Assembly (NCBI GenBank): GCA_964035795.1
Contig: OZ038325.1
Span: forward strand, 3,684,277 to 3,748,276
From: Pterobdella sp. o SKG-2022
Lineage: Eukaryota > Annelida > Clitellata > Hirudinida > Piscicolidae
Reading direction: 5' to 3'
Length of the DNA: 64,000 nucleotides
Part shown: positions 33,751 to 45,471 of the stretch, in pieces
Layout of the letters: every line of letters begins with the position of its first letter
How positions within the stretch are numbered: the first letter of the stretch is position 1
Translations under genes and position numbers: made by a program
Notes under the pieces: model-generated
What the model was told of the DNA's origin: nothing
Databases searched by the model: none
What the model saw: only the letters and a program-made list of their open reading frames with translations

Positions 33751-34008
33751 CAATTTTTTACGTAAAAAGTATTTCGAAATAAATATAAGTTTATTAGATA
33801 AATACTACAGTTTTTTTTTAAATGTCGCTGCTTTTAATTTTCTGCTTTCTGGACACGGCATTACTTGGATGAATATTCTATGAAAGATTAAAAAAAATAT
33901 TATCATTTAATTAATATAAAAAAATGTAACAATATTTTACGTAAAAAGTATTTCGAAATAAATATGAGTTAATTAGATAAATACTACAGTTTTTTTTAAA
34001 TATCGCTA
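33751..34008 (+). repeat. Direct repeat, period about 179 bases
   Basis: About 75 bases (acgtaaaaagtatttcgaaa, aataaata, attagataaatactacagtt) occur at 33756-33830 and again at 33935-34008 with few changes. Confidence 0.7.
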
Positions 34009-34204
34009 ACGTATAAACTTACAATCGAAAAAAAAAATTTCGAAAACTTGAAAAAAATTAAGCTAAAGTTTCTATAATAAAATTTTAAAATAATTTTGAT
34101 AAAAATAAAAAACAGGCTTCGTCTAGAAAGCAGAAAAAATAACTTTTTGACAATCAAATTTCGCAAACAGCCGAACATATCAAATCATACCAAAAAAGTT
34201 ATAC

Positions 34205-34454
34205 CGTATAAAGAAGGAAAGTTATTGACTTGGGAGGTCACGAGTACGGACACGTTTCCTAATCCGCATCTCTCAATTCGCCAGTCTTTCCGGGCTCTTC
34301 TTCTCGTAATGCGGAGATTTTTTAGATCGTCAAATAAGCATTTCTTCAGCCCCGTTATTTTTTCGCCCATGTTGCGGTTGAGACTTTTGAGCTTTTTGGC
34401 CCAGTCATTAAAAATTTTAGTTGGAATTGGGCAACAAAGTAGAGAAGCGTACAT
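34205..34454 (-). CDS. Candidate host exon, function unknown
   Basis: A 250-base open stretch on the minus strand with acceptor GACAG (34459-34455) and donor GTATAA (34204). It is GC-richer than the AT-rich surroundings. It encodes 83 codons: YASLLCCPIPTKIFNDWAKK, LKSLNRNMGEKITGLKKCLF, DDLKNLRITRRRARKDWRIE, RCGLGNVSVLVTSQVNNFPS. Basic, no domain recognised. An overlapping plus-strand frame of 133 codons is also open, so the strand is not certain. Same strand as the candidate exons at 42.8-45.7 kb. Confidence 0.35.
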
Positions 34455-35197
34455 CTGTCATTTAATCAATATAAAAAATTTAACAAAAAAAAAATAAGCA
34501 CCATCTGGTTTTAATTGAGGTGATATGGAAGTGCCATCTAAAAAGAAAATGAAGACAATGAAGTTGTGTGAATTTTGTCTGAATCTGACATTTGAGTGCT
34601 CAACATTTTTTTTAGTTAAAATTTCATGTATATATATGTTTTCAAGTATCATAGGTTTGATTAAGAATAATATTCATATTATCAACTCAGTTTTCAAATA
34701 TCATTTATATAAGTATATATTATTATGGTTGCTTTCTTTCATATAATCTTACTCTTCATTTCATTTTATTTAGTAATACTAGATTAATCTTTGTTAAAAT
34801 TTTCCAATCTTGAAAACTCACATTACATAGAATTTAGTTGTTTTTCATTCTTAGTTTATAATAATCAGGAGTCTAGAAACTCCTAAATTTAAGGCCACTA
34901 TAATCATACTCGTATTTGATTTAATTTAATTATATATATGACACTAGATTTGGGCCATGACTACAGTATCAAAGTCTCGCTTAAATTAAATTTGTAGCAA
35001 CTGTTCGAATGACGCGTTATGAAATGCTATATGAATTTCAGTTTGAAATTATATTTTTAAATGAAATAGAGTTTCAAATTATCCTAATTATTTCAAAATT
35101 CATTTTCAAACTCATTTCATTTTTATAACAGGAAACAGTGAAAGTATAAACACTTTTGACGTCATTGGTGATAGGTGGTATCTATTGATCTACTTAT

Positions 35198-35199
<2 letters not shown>

Positions 35200-35263
<64 letters not shown>

Positions 35264-35365
35264 TTATTTATTTATTTATTTATTCATTTATTTATTTATT
35301 AATTTGTATTCATTTATTTATTTATTAATTTGTATTCATTTATTTATTTATTCATCTATTTGCAT
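35200..35365. repeat. (TA)n-(TTTA)n compound microsatellite
   Basis: About 55 bases of TA followed by about 100 bases of TTTA/TTCA units. Confidence 0.95.
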
Positions 35366-35730
35366 TCACCACAGATTGATATGTGGTTTGGACAGTCATC
35401 AGTTGTGTCTGTTCGACGGGTTGAATGTTTGCTAATATCATATATTATACACATTTGAAAGATGTTTATATTTTTTCAATAAATCATTGAAACAAATTTG
35501 ATAAAGTTGGAAATTTTGAAGTCTTACTCATAAACAAAAGTACATTAATGATTCATTCAATTAAATGAAAATATTTTTTCAATGACTTTTCAATTTATTA
35601 TAAAAGGTTTATTAAATATCTCTTGTACGCTCAATTATGGCATCAAGGCTTTAGTGCTGTTGTAAATATTCAACAAAAAAAGCCGAAAAAACCGAAGTGA
35701 TTTTTTTTTTATTAACACTTTTCATTTACA

Positions 35731-35900
35731 GTAAACCTCGCTTGTGTCGGATTCCTATAAGTCGGAGATTCGTTTATCTCGTACTAAATTTATGGAACGT
35801 TTGAAGGACTATTCATTTAAATTGAAAATCTGCTCATAAGTCGGATTTTCGTCTATATCGGGCAAAAGACATTATCATAAAATTTCCGGATAAAGGAGAA
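35731..35900 (+). mobile_element. pogo/Tigger-like DNA transposon end
   Basis: Starts with TA then CAGTAAACCTCGCTTGTGTC, followed by two more CTTATAAGTCGGA-type repeats (35755, 35835). This resembles the terminal repeats of Tigger/pogo elements (CAGTA-AACCTCG-TTAT). No matching right end or transposase was found, so it is a solo left end or a very short relic. Confidence 0.45.
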
Positions 35901-36094
35901 AAATTTGCTTTTAACATCAACGCACAAAAGAATTTTCAAAATGTCATCCAAACAAACAGTACAAAAATAAAAGTCCAACCTAGATACTGAAAGCTACTTT
36001 TGAATATTTTTAATCTCTTTTGCCTCACCTCTGTTGAAAAAATCAAATCTGTTCATAACGTTATTTAAATTTAAATTCTTCAAAATTCAATTGA

Positions 36095-36170
36095 AAACAG
36101 GATTTATTTTATTCCACGAAGCTTTTAGTAAGATGAACTTACAGTATCAAGTGGAAGTACAAATATATTA
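36095..36170 (+). repeat. MITE-like core repeat
   Basis: Same unit as 19262-19335 (attccacgaagcttttagta, agatgaacttacagtatca, gtggaagtacaaatat). Confidence 0.7.
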
Positions 36171-36939
36171 ATTTTAATTGTGTTGTCACAACTTTTTTTA
36201 GCGCAGAGTTCTACCGAAATTCATCAATGACTTCAACAAAAATTATCAACCTTCCAATCAGTTTATCCTTCAAACTCTACTAGATTTTTACCAATATTTT
36301 TTCTGCTTTTGACTAATCAGAAAATTACATGAATTTGGCTTATCCGCTTATAATTGCTATTATCTATCATCCAAATAATTTAACGTCAAATTTCCTCAAA
36401 CAAAATTACCAATTGAAAAATTTATTAATATGTTGGCAATATTGAATACAGTTTTCATTCTTCAGCGCTTCATGCTTTATCCTTCAATCCACACACAGTC
36501 ATTCATTTACCCCTTTTTTCTTTCCATTAATTTGATTTTCTAAAAAAATCATATTTGAGAAAAGGTGGGCTTTTAAGCACAGAAAAAGTTGTTGTGGTTA
36601 GGAATTTTAGTGAAAAATTATTGTTTCTGCAAACTTATATATCATCCACATATCTGATCCAGAAAGTGAATTATGTTCGAAAACCACCAACAGAGAGCCT
36701 TTATCAATTTGCTTATAAAGCACCAATGGGCGAAAAAAGATTGCACTAATAGTCTTTTTCAAGCTCTGAACGTTAAACTGACATTGGAATTATAACCATC
36801 TAAATTTTTCAACAAACATTTATAAGCTCGCAAATAAAGCGGTTAGGTTCAGTGTGGTACAAAAATCCATAAAACTTCTGTTTTATTACTTTTGTGCTAA
36901 CAGTATATTTTGAATGTATTATTGAGCGCTGTTTTTTCT
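36171..36939. other. AT-rich stretch
   Basis: Holds one 64-codon plus-strand open frame from 36555 that I do not recognise. No splice-site or domain support. Confidence 0.35.
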
Positions 36940-37700
36940 AGTAGTTTCTAGATAAGTTTAGATTATTGCCTGATGATAAAACCATTTCAAATTGATCTTT
37001 TTGCGGACTTGATTTTGAGGTTTTTGTGTTGAAAACGTGTCTAGCTTTGTTGATGTCAGTCAGTTCCTCTTTCTTTGCTGACAACATTGCCTATTCAAAC
37101 TTGTAAATCTCTGTTATTTTCGGTACTATCATTATGTTGATTTTCATCACCATTGTTTTTTCAGTGTTGATTTGAAGTCTAGTGATTTGTCAGCCAGAGG
37201 ACTGCATAAGCAATCTTGACTGCTTGTTTCTTGAAAATAATTCTGCTCAGTATTTTGCATTCTTTCTTAATTGTTGCAGTGAATAATCTTTTTTATGTGA
37301 CAGCATAAGACAAAAGATTTTTTCAAAAGCCAAACCGTAAAATGAATATAATTTCAGAACACTGTAAGTTTATTAAGATACGAAGCTTTTCGTTAACAAC
37401 TTAACATTTTCAAGTATGAAAAACCGTTTTATTGATATTATTATAGTGTTCTTAAATTATATTCAGCTTTAAAAAAATTTTTTCTTTTTCATCTGGCATT
37501 TGCTTCTGTTTCCAAATTTTGCATAAAAGAAGGTGTAGCATTTTAGTTGAGATTTGGATGTCAGTTTTCAAAGCTTCAGTTAAAATTATTTTTTTAACAG
37601 ACTCTCTTTTCAAAGATTTCTTTGACAAGTTCAACCTGGTTGTGTGATTTGACAATCTCAATCTGGTTGTGATTTGATAATCTCGATCTGATTTTTATGT
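36940..37700 (-). mobile_element. Old LINE RT relic
   Basis: Minus strand: TEALKTDIQISTKMLHLLLC, KIWKQKQMPDE (37590-37500) is the start of an RTE-type RT (PAE-LKAD...LH-L--KIW). Further on, LQINTEKTMVMKI (about 37150) and DINKARHVFN (about 37060) are the parts after the catalytic box. The catalytic middle is gone; the gap (37370-37430) holds a piece of the gaagcttttcgt MITE-like repeat. Recognisable only by pattern. Confidence 0.5.
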
Positions 37701-40700
37701 CAAGAAGATGGAAAATTGACAGATAGATGGTGCTGGTTAGTAAAACATTTAAAAAAAAAAAATTTTTTTTAATGTTTTGGCTACCTCGCTCGCTTCTGTT
37801 TTTTTTGTTCTTTACAGAATGTCTTAGTGATCTTATACAGGCGATTAATTTTTCAATAAATAAAAACTTTTTGAACGAGTAAAATTTGATAAGTGAAAGC
37901 TAAGGCGTTTTCAAAAATTACCTTTTCTTGAACATTTGAACAAAAATGACAAAGGTTTTTTTCATATATGAAAAAATTTGAAAAACACAAGTTCGAAATT
38001 TAAAAAATAATCGTTAAAAACAAATTCTGAAATATTTTTGGTAAATTTTCACGAATGTGCAAAAAATATCCAAAATTTTGTTTATTTTCATTTTATGCAG
38101 AGAATAAAATTTGACCGCATTTCTAATTCATAATTTGTTGAAAATCAGTTTTTAAGACATTTGAATTTCAATAAACGATATTTTTTGATATTGCATGCTT
38201 TTATATTTCTTACCATTGAGAAATTGACTATTTATTGATCAATTCTATGTTACTAAAAATTTTTTACATTGCTTTTTGTTGTTTATATCCGACAATAAAA
38301 ATTTTGGTAATTTTACAGTTAGTTCACATTATTAAGTATTTGGCTGTAGTTTTTGTTTTTGCAGCTAAGTGAATAAAATTTAAAATACTTAAATTCACAT
38401 CAATGAATCTAGTTTGATTGAAAAAACTAAACAAATCTAAACAAACTCTTTTTTTTATTAAATATTTTAAACATTACTATGCTAAAAGTATTTAAAAAAA
38501 GAACAATAAGACGCCCTTCACCTCAATATTCACAATAATACAAAGCTTTTTACCGCTATTAGTAAGTGAGCTATTAGTAGTAATCTTTGTGTAAATATTA
38601 AAATAGCAAGATTTCAAATTACGTTAAAAACACGTAACAATTACTCTACTTAAATGAGCCTCAAACCATTAGGGTTCAAGCTAAATATTTTTAAACATTT
38701 TTAGAAATATATTCATAAACAAACTATTATGATTAAATTCATAAATTTATGGATAAAAACTTTCATTTCACACTGATTTTCTAAAATTTAAATATTAAGA
38801 AATCTATTGAAACTGAAAATGAGAATTCCTATAATTGGAAACCTATAAAACATTTTTTTAATTGAGAAAAATTGAAGTCACCGAACATAATTTTTTAGAA
38901 CCAAAATATTAATTTTATTTTTTTGATTTAAATACAGCTTATTTGATGACGAAATAAACTCGAAACTTTATTTTAGAGCTAAAAAAAAACTATCTCAGCA
39001 AAAATCTAAAATATTTCAGTTAATTCGTGAATATAACAAAATCCATAAAAAAAATTTTTCAATTTACGCCAAATAGCTAAAAATTTTTCCAAATCGCTAA
39101 AGTTGAAAAAAAATATTTGTTTAAAGTACAACCAGTTTTGTTGAACTGAGTGAAATTGTTTCTACCTTGCAGTTAGCATTATCTACTTTTTAAAGTAGTT
39201 TAAATTTCTATGTGAAAGTTAAATGTAAATTTTTTTTTTCGGAGTCAAAATACACAAAATATTTATTAAAAAAAAGTTTGGTAAAATTACTTTACATTAT
39301 CAAGTGAGTTAATGAATTTTTCACTGTTGTCAAAAATGTTTATACCGTATAATTTTATAACAGAAAGTTGAAAATCAAACGTATTAGCTCTTGTTTACGC
39401 TTTTCCTGAATCAGTATGATGCTAATTCTAACACTAATTCTAAGGTTATATCCCCTTTCAAATGAAGTAGAACTTGCATTGGCTTATAAGATTTACTTTG
39501 TTGGTATATGATGGTGATGATGTCTTCTTTACCACACTCCACAGTCGACTAATTGTTGAACGCCAATTATAATACTAATAATAATTATAATTAAAACAAT
39601 TAATATTAAGCAATGTATTTCTTCAATTCATTTTTATTTTTATTTATTAATAATTTCAAAAGCTAATACTGCTGCTATTTCAAGCACTTTTTTGTTACTG
39701 ATTTCTAAGCTAAAGACAATCAAATACGAAAAAAAGACTGAAAAATAAAATAGACGACGACTAAAATGAGTGAATTTGGAAACATAAATGCGTCTAAAAT
39801 CATTGAAATCAAAAAACAATAAAATTGTTTCCAAATTCAGTGATTTTAGACGTCAACTAATTTATTATAAATTTATTATAAAATATAAAAAAAAATAAGA
39901 ATTGAGAAGCAAAATCAAAAAGTTTTCAACTGAGTTGCAAAAATTGAAAAACTCAAAAAATTTATAACATGCAAACACTGAACAAATCAAATTACAGAGT
40001 TTATCGTGCGTTGTTTATAACAAAAAGGGTGGTGATTCACAAAATGTAATTCGGTTTTATGCAAGGAAACTGAAACCATATTGTTTGGCATTTATGTTGT
40101 TCAAATGACGACGAAAATACTGATTTTTTTTTTATAAAGAAAACACATTAAACACATAAAATGTTTAATAAAAATATTAACTTAAATGAGAATAGGAAAT
40201 TAACTACAAACTGAATAATGAACGAAACTAACTAACGAAAATAATGTAAAAGAAATGTACAATAAATAAATGAATGTCTATATATATATATATATATTGT
40301 TATTAAATAAAAAAGCAAGTTAGAACAAAAAACAAGTATATGACAAACTAAGAAAACACCAGGTAACTTGTGTTAAAAAAAAATTATTGAAATTACTTGA
40401 AAAAAATACTTGTGATGTTTTTATTATTTCAAAAAAAAAATGTTGTAAGATTGTACGATGACGTCGCACTTCATTACTAAAGTAAATGTTTTTGACAATG
40501 AAAGGACTTTTTTATAGTCTTCAAAGGTTCATTTAACTTCATCCATATTGAGTAGATATTTGTCAATTTTTGAGTTTGCTTTTTTTTCAATTTGTTGATT
40601 TATAATGAGGCAAATCATTATAACCTATTAATCGTGTCAAACTGAGATATTAAAAAAATAAGTCTAAAGGTATGTTCTATTGAAGCAAATGTTAAGAAAA

Positions 40701-41044
40701 TGTAAATTTTTTAATGGAAGTTTAAAAGTGATGAAGATCAAGATTTCAGCTAAGTTTTTTATTGTTTTTATATTTAATAGATGTTATTGACTAATGGTAG
40801 AGGAAATACCAATGTCATTTTTTGTTTTTTTGACTAATGAAAAAATAACGGATGGAACCACTTTTCATGTATGAAAGTTGTGATGTGCTGAATGATTTTT
40901 GCAGTGTATTCAAAACTTCAATTTTGGGAGCATAAGGCAAAAAAATTTTATTTCAGCAAATGTTTGAAAAATTGTATATTGACTATATAGTAATAGAGCA
41001 CTTGTATTCAGTGTTATCTCAAATTTTTCTTTTTAGCTTTCTTG
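37701..41044. other. Long AT-rich region without recognised genes
   Basis: Very AT-rich with frequent poly-A and poly-T runs. A hairpin at 39753-39856 is listed separately. There is a (TA)n run at 40278-40299. Confidence 0.45.
39753..39856. repeat. Inverted repeat (hairpin)
   Basis: The left arm gacgactaaaatgagtgaat-ttggaaaca pairs with the right arm tgtttccaaattcagtgatt-ttagacgtc over about 29 bases around a loop of about 45 bases. The loop also holds a third partial copy (gcgtctaaaatcattgaaat). Confidence 0.7.
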
Positions 41045-41165
41045 ATAAACGCCCGGATACGTCATGTATGTCAACTTTAAAATAAAACCTGCGGCAGTAT
41101 CCAATGCCTGACTTGTTGTTTATTTTTGACAAATACAACTGTGCGGTGGGATCGGTTAAGTGCAA
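41045..41165 (-). repeat. Dispersed short repeat, copy 2
   Basis: Reverse-complement match to 7331-7445 (ccgcacagttgtatttgtca, cattggata, gccgcagg, aagttgacat). Confidence 0.55.
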
Positions 41166-41584
41166 GCGTTGCATTTTAAACATGAAACTGTTTGTAAAGC
41201 AATGGCAATACAAATTGGTGCCACCATATAATAGTAGAATGTTCATTTAGAAAAAAATTGAAAATTTTAATCAGTGAAATTCAAAAAATCTTTTTTAATA
41301 CAACTTATCTTTTAAGATCTTTTATTAATTTATTTACTTTTTTTTTCTAATGCACTAGTAGCAATCAGGTGTTAAATTATAAAAAAAAAATTAATCAGTA
41401 TTCTAATACTAATTTTTTGAAAGTTTTTGAAAGTTCTGACGTCTAAAACTGGCTTGAAGTTTGTTGTAGCAAGCCTAAAAACTGTTTATTGTTATTGTCT
41501 GTTTTTTAGTTTCGATTTTTTCGATATGTTTATTTTGAAACAAATGAAATTTTTGATTTTTTTCAAGTCTTGTTTTGATGTTCA

Positions 41585-41695
41585 GTTCTAAAAGCTCAGT
41601 TGCTCACAAGATCGGTTCACAGATTTTTGGGTGTGGTTCTTATTTGACGCAGGTGAAGAAATAAAGGGTGTCGTGAAAATGGATATTTCATGATG
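41585..41695 (-). mobile_element. 2A-type LINE 3' scrap (copy e)
   Basis: Matches the reverse complement of the G-rich 3' region of the 2A-type LINE (gctcagttgctcacaagatc, ggttcacag, gggtgtcgtgaaaatgg). About 110 bases. Confidence 0.6.
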
Positions 41696-42833
41696 AGGTA
41701 GAACGACTGTTTTATTACATCAAATATTTTCCAAAATTTTTATTCATCACATATTCTACTTTTTTTGTACATTTTTAAACCGTTCTTCTCACTAACCTCC
41801 CAAACCCTTTTTTTAACTTATACACATCGAAAAATTTTGATAAAAACTAACCGATAATTTTGATGAAAACCATCCAATAATTTCACGCTTTTATTCTTTA
41901 TATCTGTGAAAACAGCTTAGCTTGAATTTTTGTTTTTCATTCATAACTTGAACCTTCTACCTAGACTTTTTTTTCTTTTTGTTTCAAAACATTTCGTTAC
42001 TAACTTCACAATTCAAGCTTATTTCCCTTTTTTTTCATTGACAATTTGCAAACTAGTTGAGTTGCAGAAAAGCAAAATTTGCAGCAATACGAAAATAATT
42101 TGAAAAAACGCAAATAAATAAAAAAATTTCTCAAATGTCTGATAAGAATGAGCTTCTACAAATAAACCAGAAGAATGTTATAAAAAATAGCAATAAACCA
42201 CATTAAAAGCTTATAGGGCAATCTATGCAAACACCAAATTAAAAAAAATCATTGTTTAGGCCAATGATTTTGAAAAAAGTTATTTCAAAAAAAAAATATC
42301 TGTATTTAGAATATTTTGTTAAAATTTGGATGTTATTTAAAAATATATTCTATTGAACTTTAAATCCGTACTTTGGTTGGAAAAATTTCAAAAACCTCAT
42401 TGCCAGGTGAGAGAAGAAAGTTCTGTAAAAACCATTCTACCTTTTTTAATAATTAAATAAAAAATTACTGAAAAAAAAACATTCTAAAACTGTAACAACT
42501 ATTTGATTTCATAAATTTCATATATTCCACTTTTTTTCATAAACTAAATTTATTGAATTGAAAATTCTAAGCCATATAAAATAAACGTTTCAAAATAAAT
42601 GCAAATTGAAATTAAAAAAATATCTGCAAAAAAAATTAGCAAACTTTTTTTTCATCAAAAGATGTTTCAATAATTTTTATATTTTCTAATTTTGTTTTGT
42701 TTCAAACAACAGTTCATTTTTTTCAAGACAACACGCTTTCTTTGCTCAAAATGTGCAAGGTAAACTTCATAAACAAAATCTTTATAATAAACTAAACATT
42801 ATATATAGTTTCTAATGAAAGTATATATATCAC
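41696..42833. other. AT-rich stretch
   Basis: No confident feature. A good minus-strand acceptor (TTTATTTGTAG, near 42167) exists, but the sequence after it is too AT-rich to call. Confidence 0.35.
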
Positions 42834-43069
42834 TTTTTTAAAAGGAGAACTTGTTCCGGTTCTAGAACAACCAATTGAAATCTTTTTCACAATTTTCTCA
42901 TATAGATCTTCTAAATTCTTTTCATTCAGCAACAAATGTTCGTTGTTTTCATTTTTTTTTTTTGATTTTGAAGCCTTCATTTGCTTCATTTTGTTAGTAG
43001 TAGCATCAAAATTTTCATACCACTTAGCAATGCAAGAAAATCTCAAAGGAATAAATTTTTTATCGAATC
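42834..43069 (-). CDS. Candidate host exon, lysine-rich, unknown
   Basis: 236 bases on the minus strand after a T-rich tract and AG (43071-43070); donor GTGATA at 42833. It reads FDKKFIPLRFSCIAKWYENF, DATTNKMKQMKASKSKKKNE, NNEHLLLNEKNLEDLYEKIV and KKISIGCSRTGTSSPFKK. It begins needing one base, which is what the exon ending at 45192 supplies. The LINE debris at 43.1-45.15 kb would then lie in the intron between them. No known domain. GTGATA is a weak donor. Confidence 0.4.
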
Positions 43070-43082
43070 CTTTTTGAAGATA

Positions 43083-43175
43083 TGAAAAAAAAAATACAAT
43101 GAATAAACAAATGAATAAATGAAAAAAAAAAAATATGATAAAAGAATAAATGAATAAGTAAATAATCAAATAATC
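43083..43175. repeat. (AATAAATG)n-type simple repeat
   Basis: AT-rich units such as aataaatgaataa next to the 3' end of the composite LINE insertion, as expected of a LINE tail. Confidence 0.7.
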
Positions 43176-43335
43176 GCATGCGTTTGACAAGCGGTCCATC
43201 CTGATTATGAAAGGCAATCGCTCCGTCATCTGCAAAAAGCAAGTCTCTGACTGTGACTGCTTATCTTCGACTTGGAGCATAGACGAGCGATGTTGAAGAA
43301 GATTCTTGTGTGGAGATAGACACCGTCGTAGACTA
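43176..43335 (-). mobile_element. Finger-ended LINE, short RT segment
   Basis: The minus strand reads GVYLHTRIFFNIARLCSKSK and a decayed LAFCR... to RLSNACD, i.e. the RT segment found at 31794-31980 of the plus-strand copy. It is fused at 43335 to the 3' end of a second, longer copy. The join shares the word CGAC with both sources. Confidence 0.7.
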
Positions 43336-45010
43336 TGGAATTGCGCCTGTTGAAGAACTTGTCGTGCACCGTCTGTTGTGGCTGTAGAGGCCGATCTTTG
43401 ATTTGCAGTGTCGGCCACAGTTTAGGCAGGTGAAGACTGGTGCGTTGTTTTGTTGTTCGACGGATGTGTGCTGGCTAGCTTTGGTCTGAAGTCTTTTAAC
43501 TGCTGCTTGTTCAGCCATTTTCCCTTCACCACAGGAGAGTTCCTTGATTACTATAGACTTCCAAGTTGATCTGTTTTCAGCAAGTTTCTCCCAGTTGTCT
43601 GTGTCTATACCGCATGCCTTCATGTCACGTTTGCAGACATCCTGATGCACATAAGTCGCCCAAGATTCGCTGCCGTAAAGCAGGGTACTGATGACACAGG
43701 TCCGGTAGACTTTGACTTTGATGGTGATAGTGAGGTGTTTGTTATCCCAAACCCGCTTGGTGAGCTTAGCCAGAGTCGTTGCGGCTTTTCCAATGCGTTT
43801 GCTGATCTCTGTATCCAGCGATAGCGAGTCTGTTGTTGTTGAGCCTAAATACTGGAACTGGTTGACAACTTCCAAATCTTTCTCGTTTATTCTGATGGTA
43901 GGTGGCATTGGTCTTGCTGTTATTGGTATTACCTGAGTCTTCTTTAGACTAATGGTCAGACTGAAAAGATCGCATGCGTTTGACAAACGGTCCATTAGTC
44001 GCTGCAAACCATCCGAGTATGAGAGGCAATAGCTGCGTCGTCTGCAAAAAACAAGTCTCTAACTGTGACTTTGCTTACCTTCGACTTGGAGCATAGACGA
44101 GCGATGTTGAAGAAGCGGCCATCTGTTCTTGTGTGGTGGTAGACACCGTCGCTTGATGTTCCAAATGCGTGCTTCAGTAGCAAAGCAAAGAAAATGCCGA
44201 AGAGGGTAAGTGCAAGTACGCGACCTTGTTTCACACCGCTTTTAATTCCAAATGCGTTTGAGATGTCACCGACAAACTGTACGGTACTCAGCATGCCGTC
44301 GTGAAAAGACCCAATCAGACTCAACAGCTTTGGTGGGCATCATTTTGAAGAAACCATCTCTACTGACTAGGTCAAACGCTTTAGTCAAGTCAATGAAAGC
44401 AAGGTACAGTGGTTGGTTTTGTCCTTGGCATTTTTCTTGTAGTTGGCGTAGAGAAAATCATGTCAACAGTCGACCTTTTTAACCTGAAACCACATTGCGA
44501 TTCCGGGTATATTCTCTCTGCCAGTACTTGAAGTCGCCGCAGAATGATCCGTGCAAACAGCTTGCCAACGATGCTCAAGAATGAAATGCCTCTGCAATTA
44601 TTGCAGTCGCTGCGGTCCCCCTTGTTCTTATAGAGGGTGATGATGTTTGCGTCTTTCATATCTTGATGTACTTCACCTTCATCCCAGCATTTGAGCAGCA
44701 GATTGTGCAGCGGTTCCAGAAGGCTCGACTTGCCCTAGAATGCTGTCTTTGCCTGGGGCTTTCCCTGAATGAAGTTGATCAATTTCTTTTGAGACATTTT
44801 CAAGAGATGGGACGTCATCAAGCTCCTGCAGTGTTGTGAGACGTTCTATGGCATCAAGCGTGTTCTTCCTTAAATAGAGCTCGGAGTAGTGTTCTACCCA
44901 TCTTTTAAGTTGTTTGGTCTTATCGGATATTATATCACCTGACATACTTAAGTGGAGCACTTCGAAATAGTTGGGTCAACTGCTTTTTTGATACCGTCGT
45001 ACATAGTTTA
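43336..45010 (-). mobile_element. Finger-ended LINE, 5'-truncated copy
   Basis: Almost identical to 30921-32612 in reverse orientation. It contains RT (GVKQGRVLALTLFGIFFALL, DLFFADDAAIASHT), the same TYV-HQDVCKRDM internal deletion (43645), the same frame breaks, and the final CLNCGRHCKSKIGLYSHNRR finger. It lacks the endonuclease. Its 5' end is at 45010 (within ..YDGIKKAVDP..). Confidence 0.88.
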
Positions 45011-45150
45011 CCAGTTGCATAAAAAATTTTTTTCTTCTACTTTAATTTGTTTTGCGCTTGTTACCCATGATTCGGCGTTTATGCCGTATTTATTAAAGGT
45101 TTGTTTTAAGCAATCTTTAAATTCTTTTTGGTTTGTGGGCTAATTTTTTT
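45011..45150 (-). mobile_element. LINE C-terminal scrap
   Basis: Minus strand: NQKEFKDCLKQTFNKYGINA, ESWVTSAKQIK, corresponding to 4780-4890 of the 4.4-7.2 kb LINE. It is a different family from the copy it adjoins. Confidence 0.65.
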
Positions 45151-45191
45151 ACATTAAGCAAGTTTTTTATAAAAAATTATATTTTAACCAC

Positions 45192-45378
45192 GCATTTCAT
45201 TGAAAATCTTATAAACATTCATTTTTCCAAAGAATTTCTTTACATCATCCAAATTTACATAATTTGGTGCCATATATTTTTCGGCATAGCTACGTTGAAT
45301 ATTTTTATTCCATCTTCCATGTAAAACAAACTTCAATAGCAAATCAAGTTTTTTTCCTACATCCCATTTTGTTGCTAT
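45192..45378 (-). CDS. Candidate host exon, unknown
   Basis: 187 bases with acceptor GAAAAG (before 45378) and donor GTGGTT (45191). It reads IATKWDVGKKLDLLLKFVLH, GRWNKNIQRSYAEKYMAPNY, VNLDDVKKFFGKMNVYKIFN, EM. Clear coding look (mixed residues, several Trp/Tyr/Lys) in an AT-rich setting. It starts in phase 0, as the exon before it ends, and ends in phase 1, as the exon at 43069 needs. I do not recognise the protein. Confidence 0.42.
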
Positions 45379-45471
45379 CTTTTCATATATATCTTTTCAT
45401 ATGTAAAAAATGAATTATTTCGGAATAAGAATCTAACCAGAATTACTACAAGGTTGAAAAGACGAAAATAC

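Noticed and set aside
33751..34008. CRISPR-like or satellite array
   Set aside because: Only two units and a period of about 179 bases in a eukaryotic context; a simple local duplication.
34096..34497. 133-codon plus-strand protein
   Set aside because: The overlapping minus-strand frame has better splice context and more protein-like composition; the plus frame starts and ends in AT-rich low-complexity sequence. Not fully excluded.
34502..34537. 36-base minus-strand exon (DGTSISPQLKPD) before the exon at 34454
   Set aside because: The acceptor is strong, but the splice phase does not match the next exon and gives a stop codon.
42792..43418. Single 208-codon minus-strand protein
   Set aside because: It fuses a LINE end, a simple repeat (FIYSFII...) and the separate Lys-rich candidate exon; only the last part (from 43069) looks like a host coding exon.
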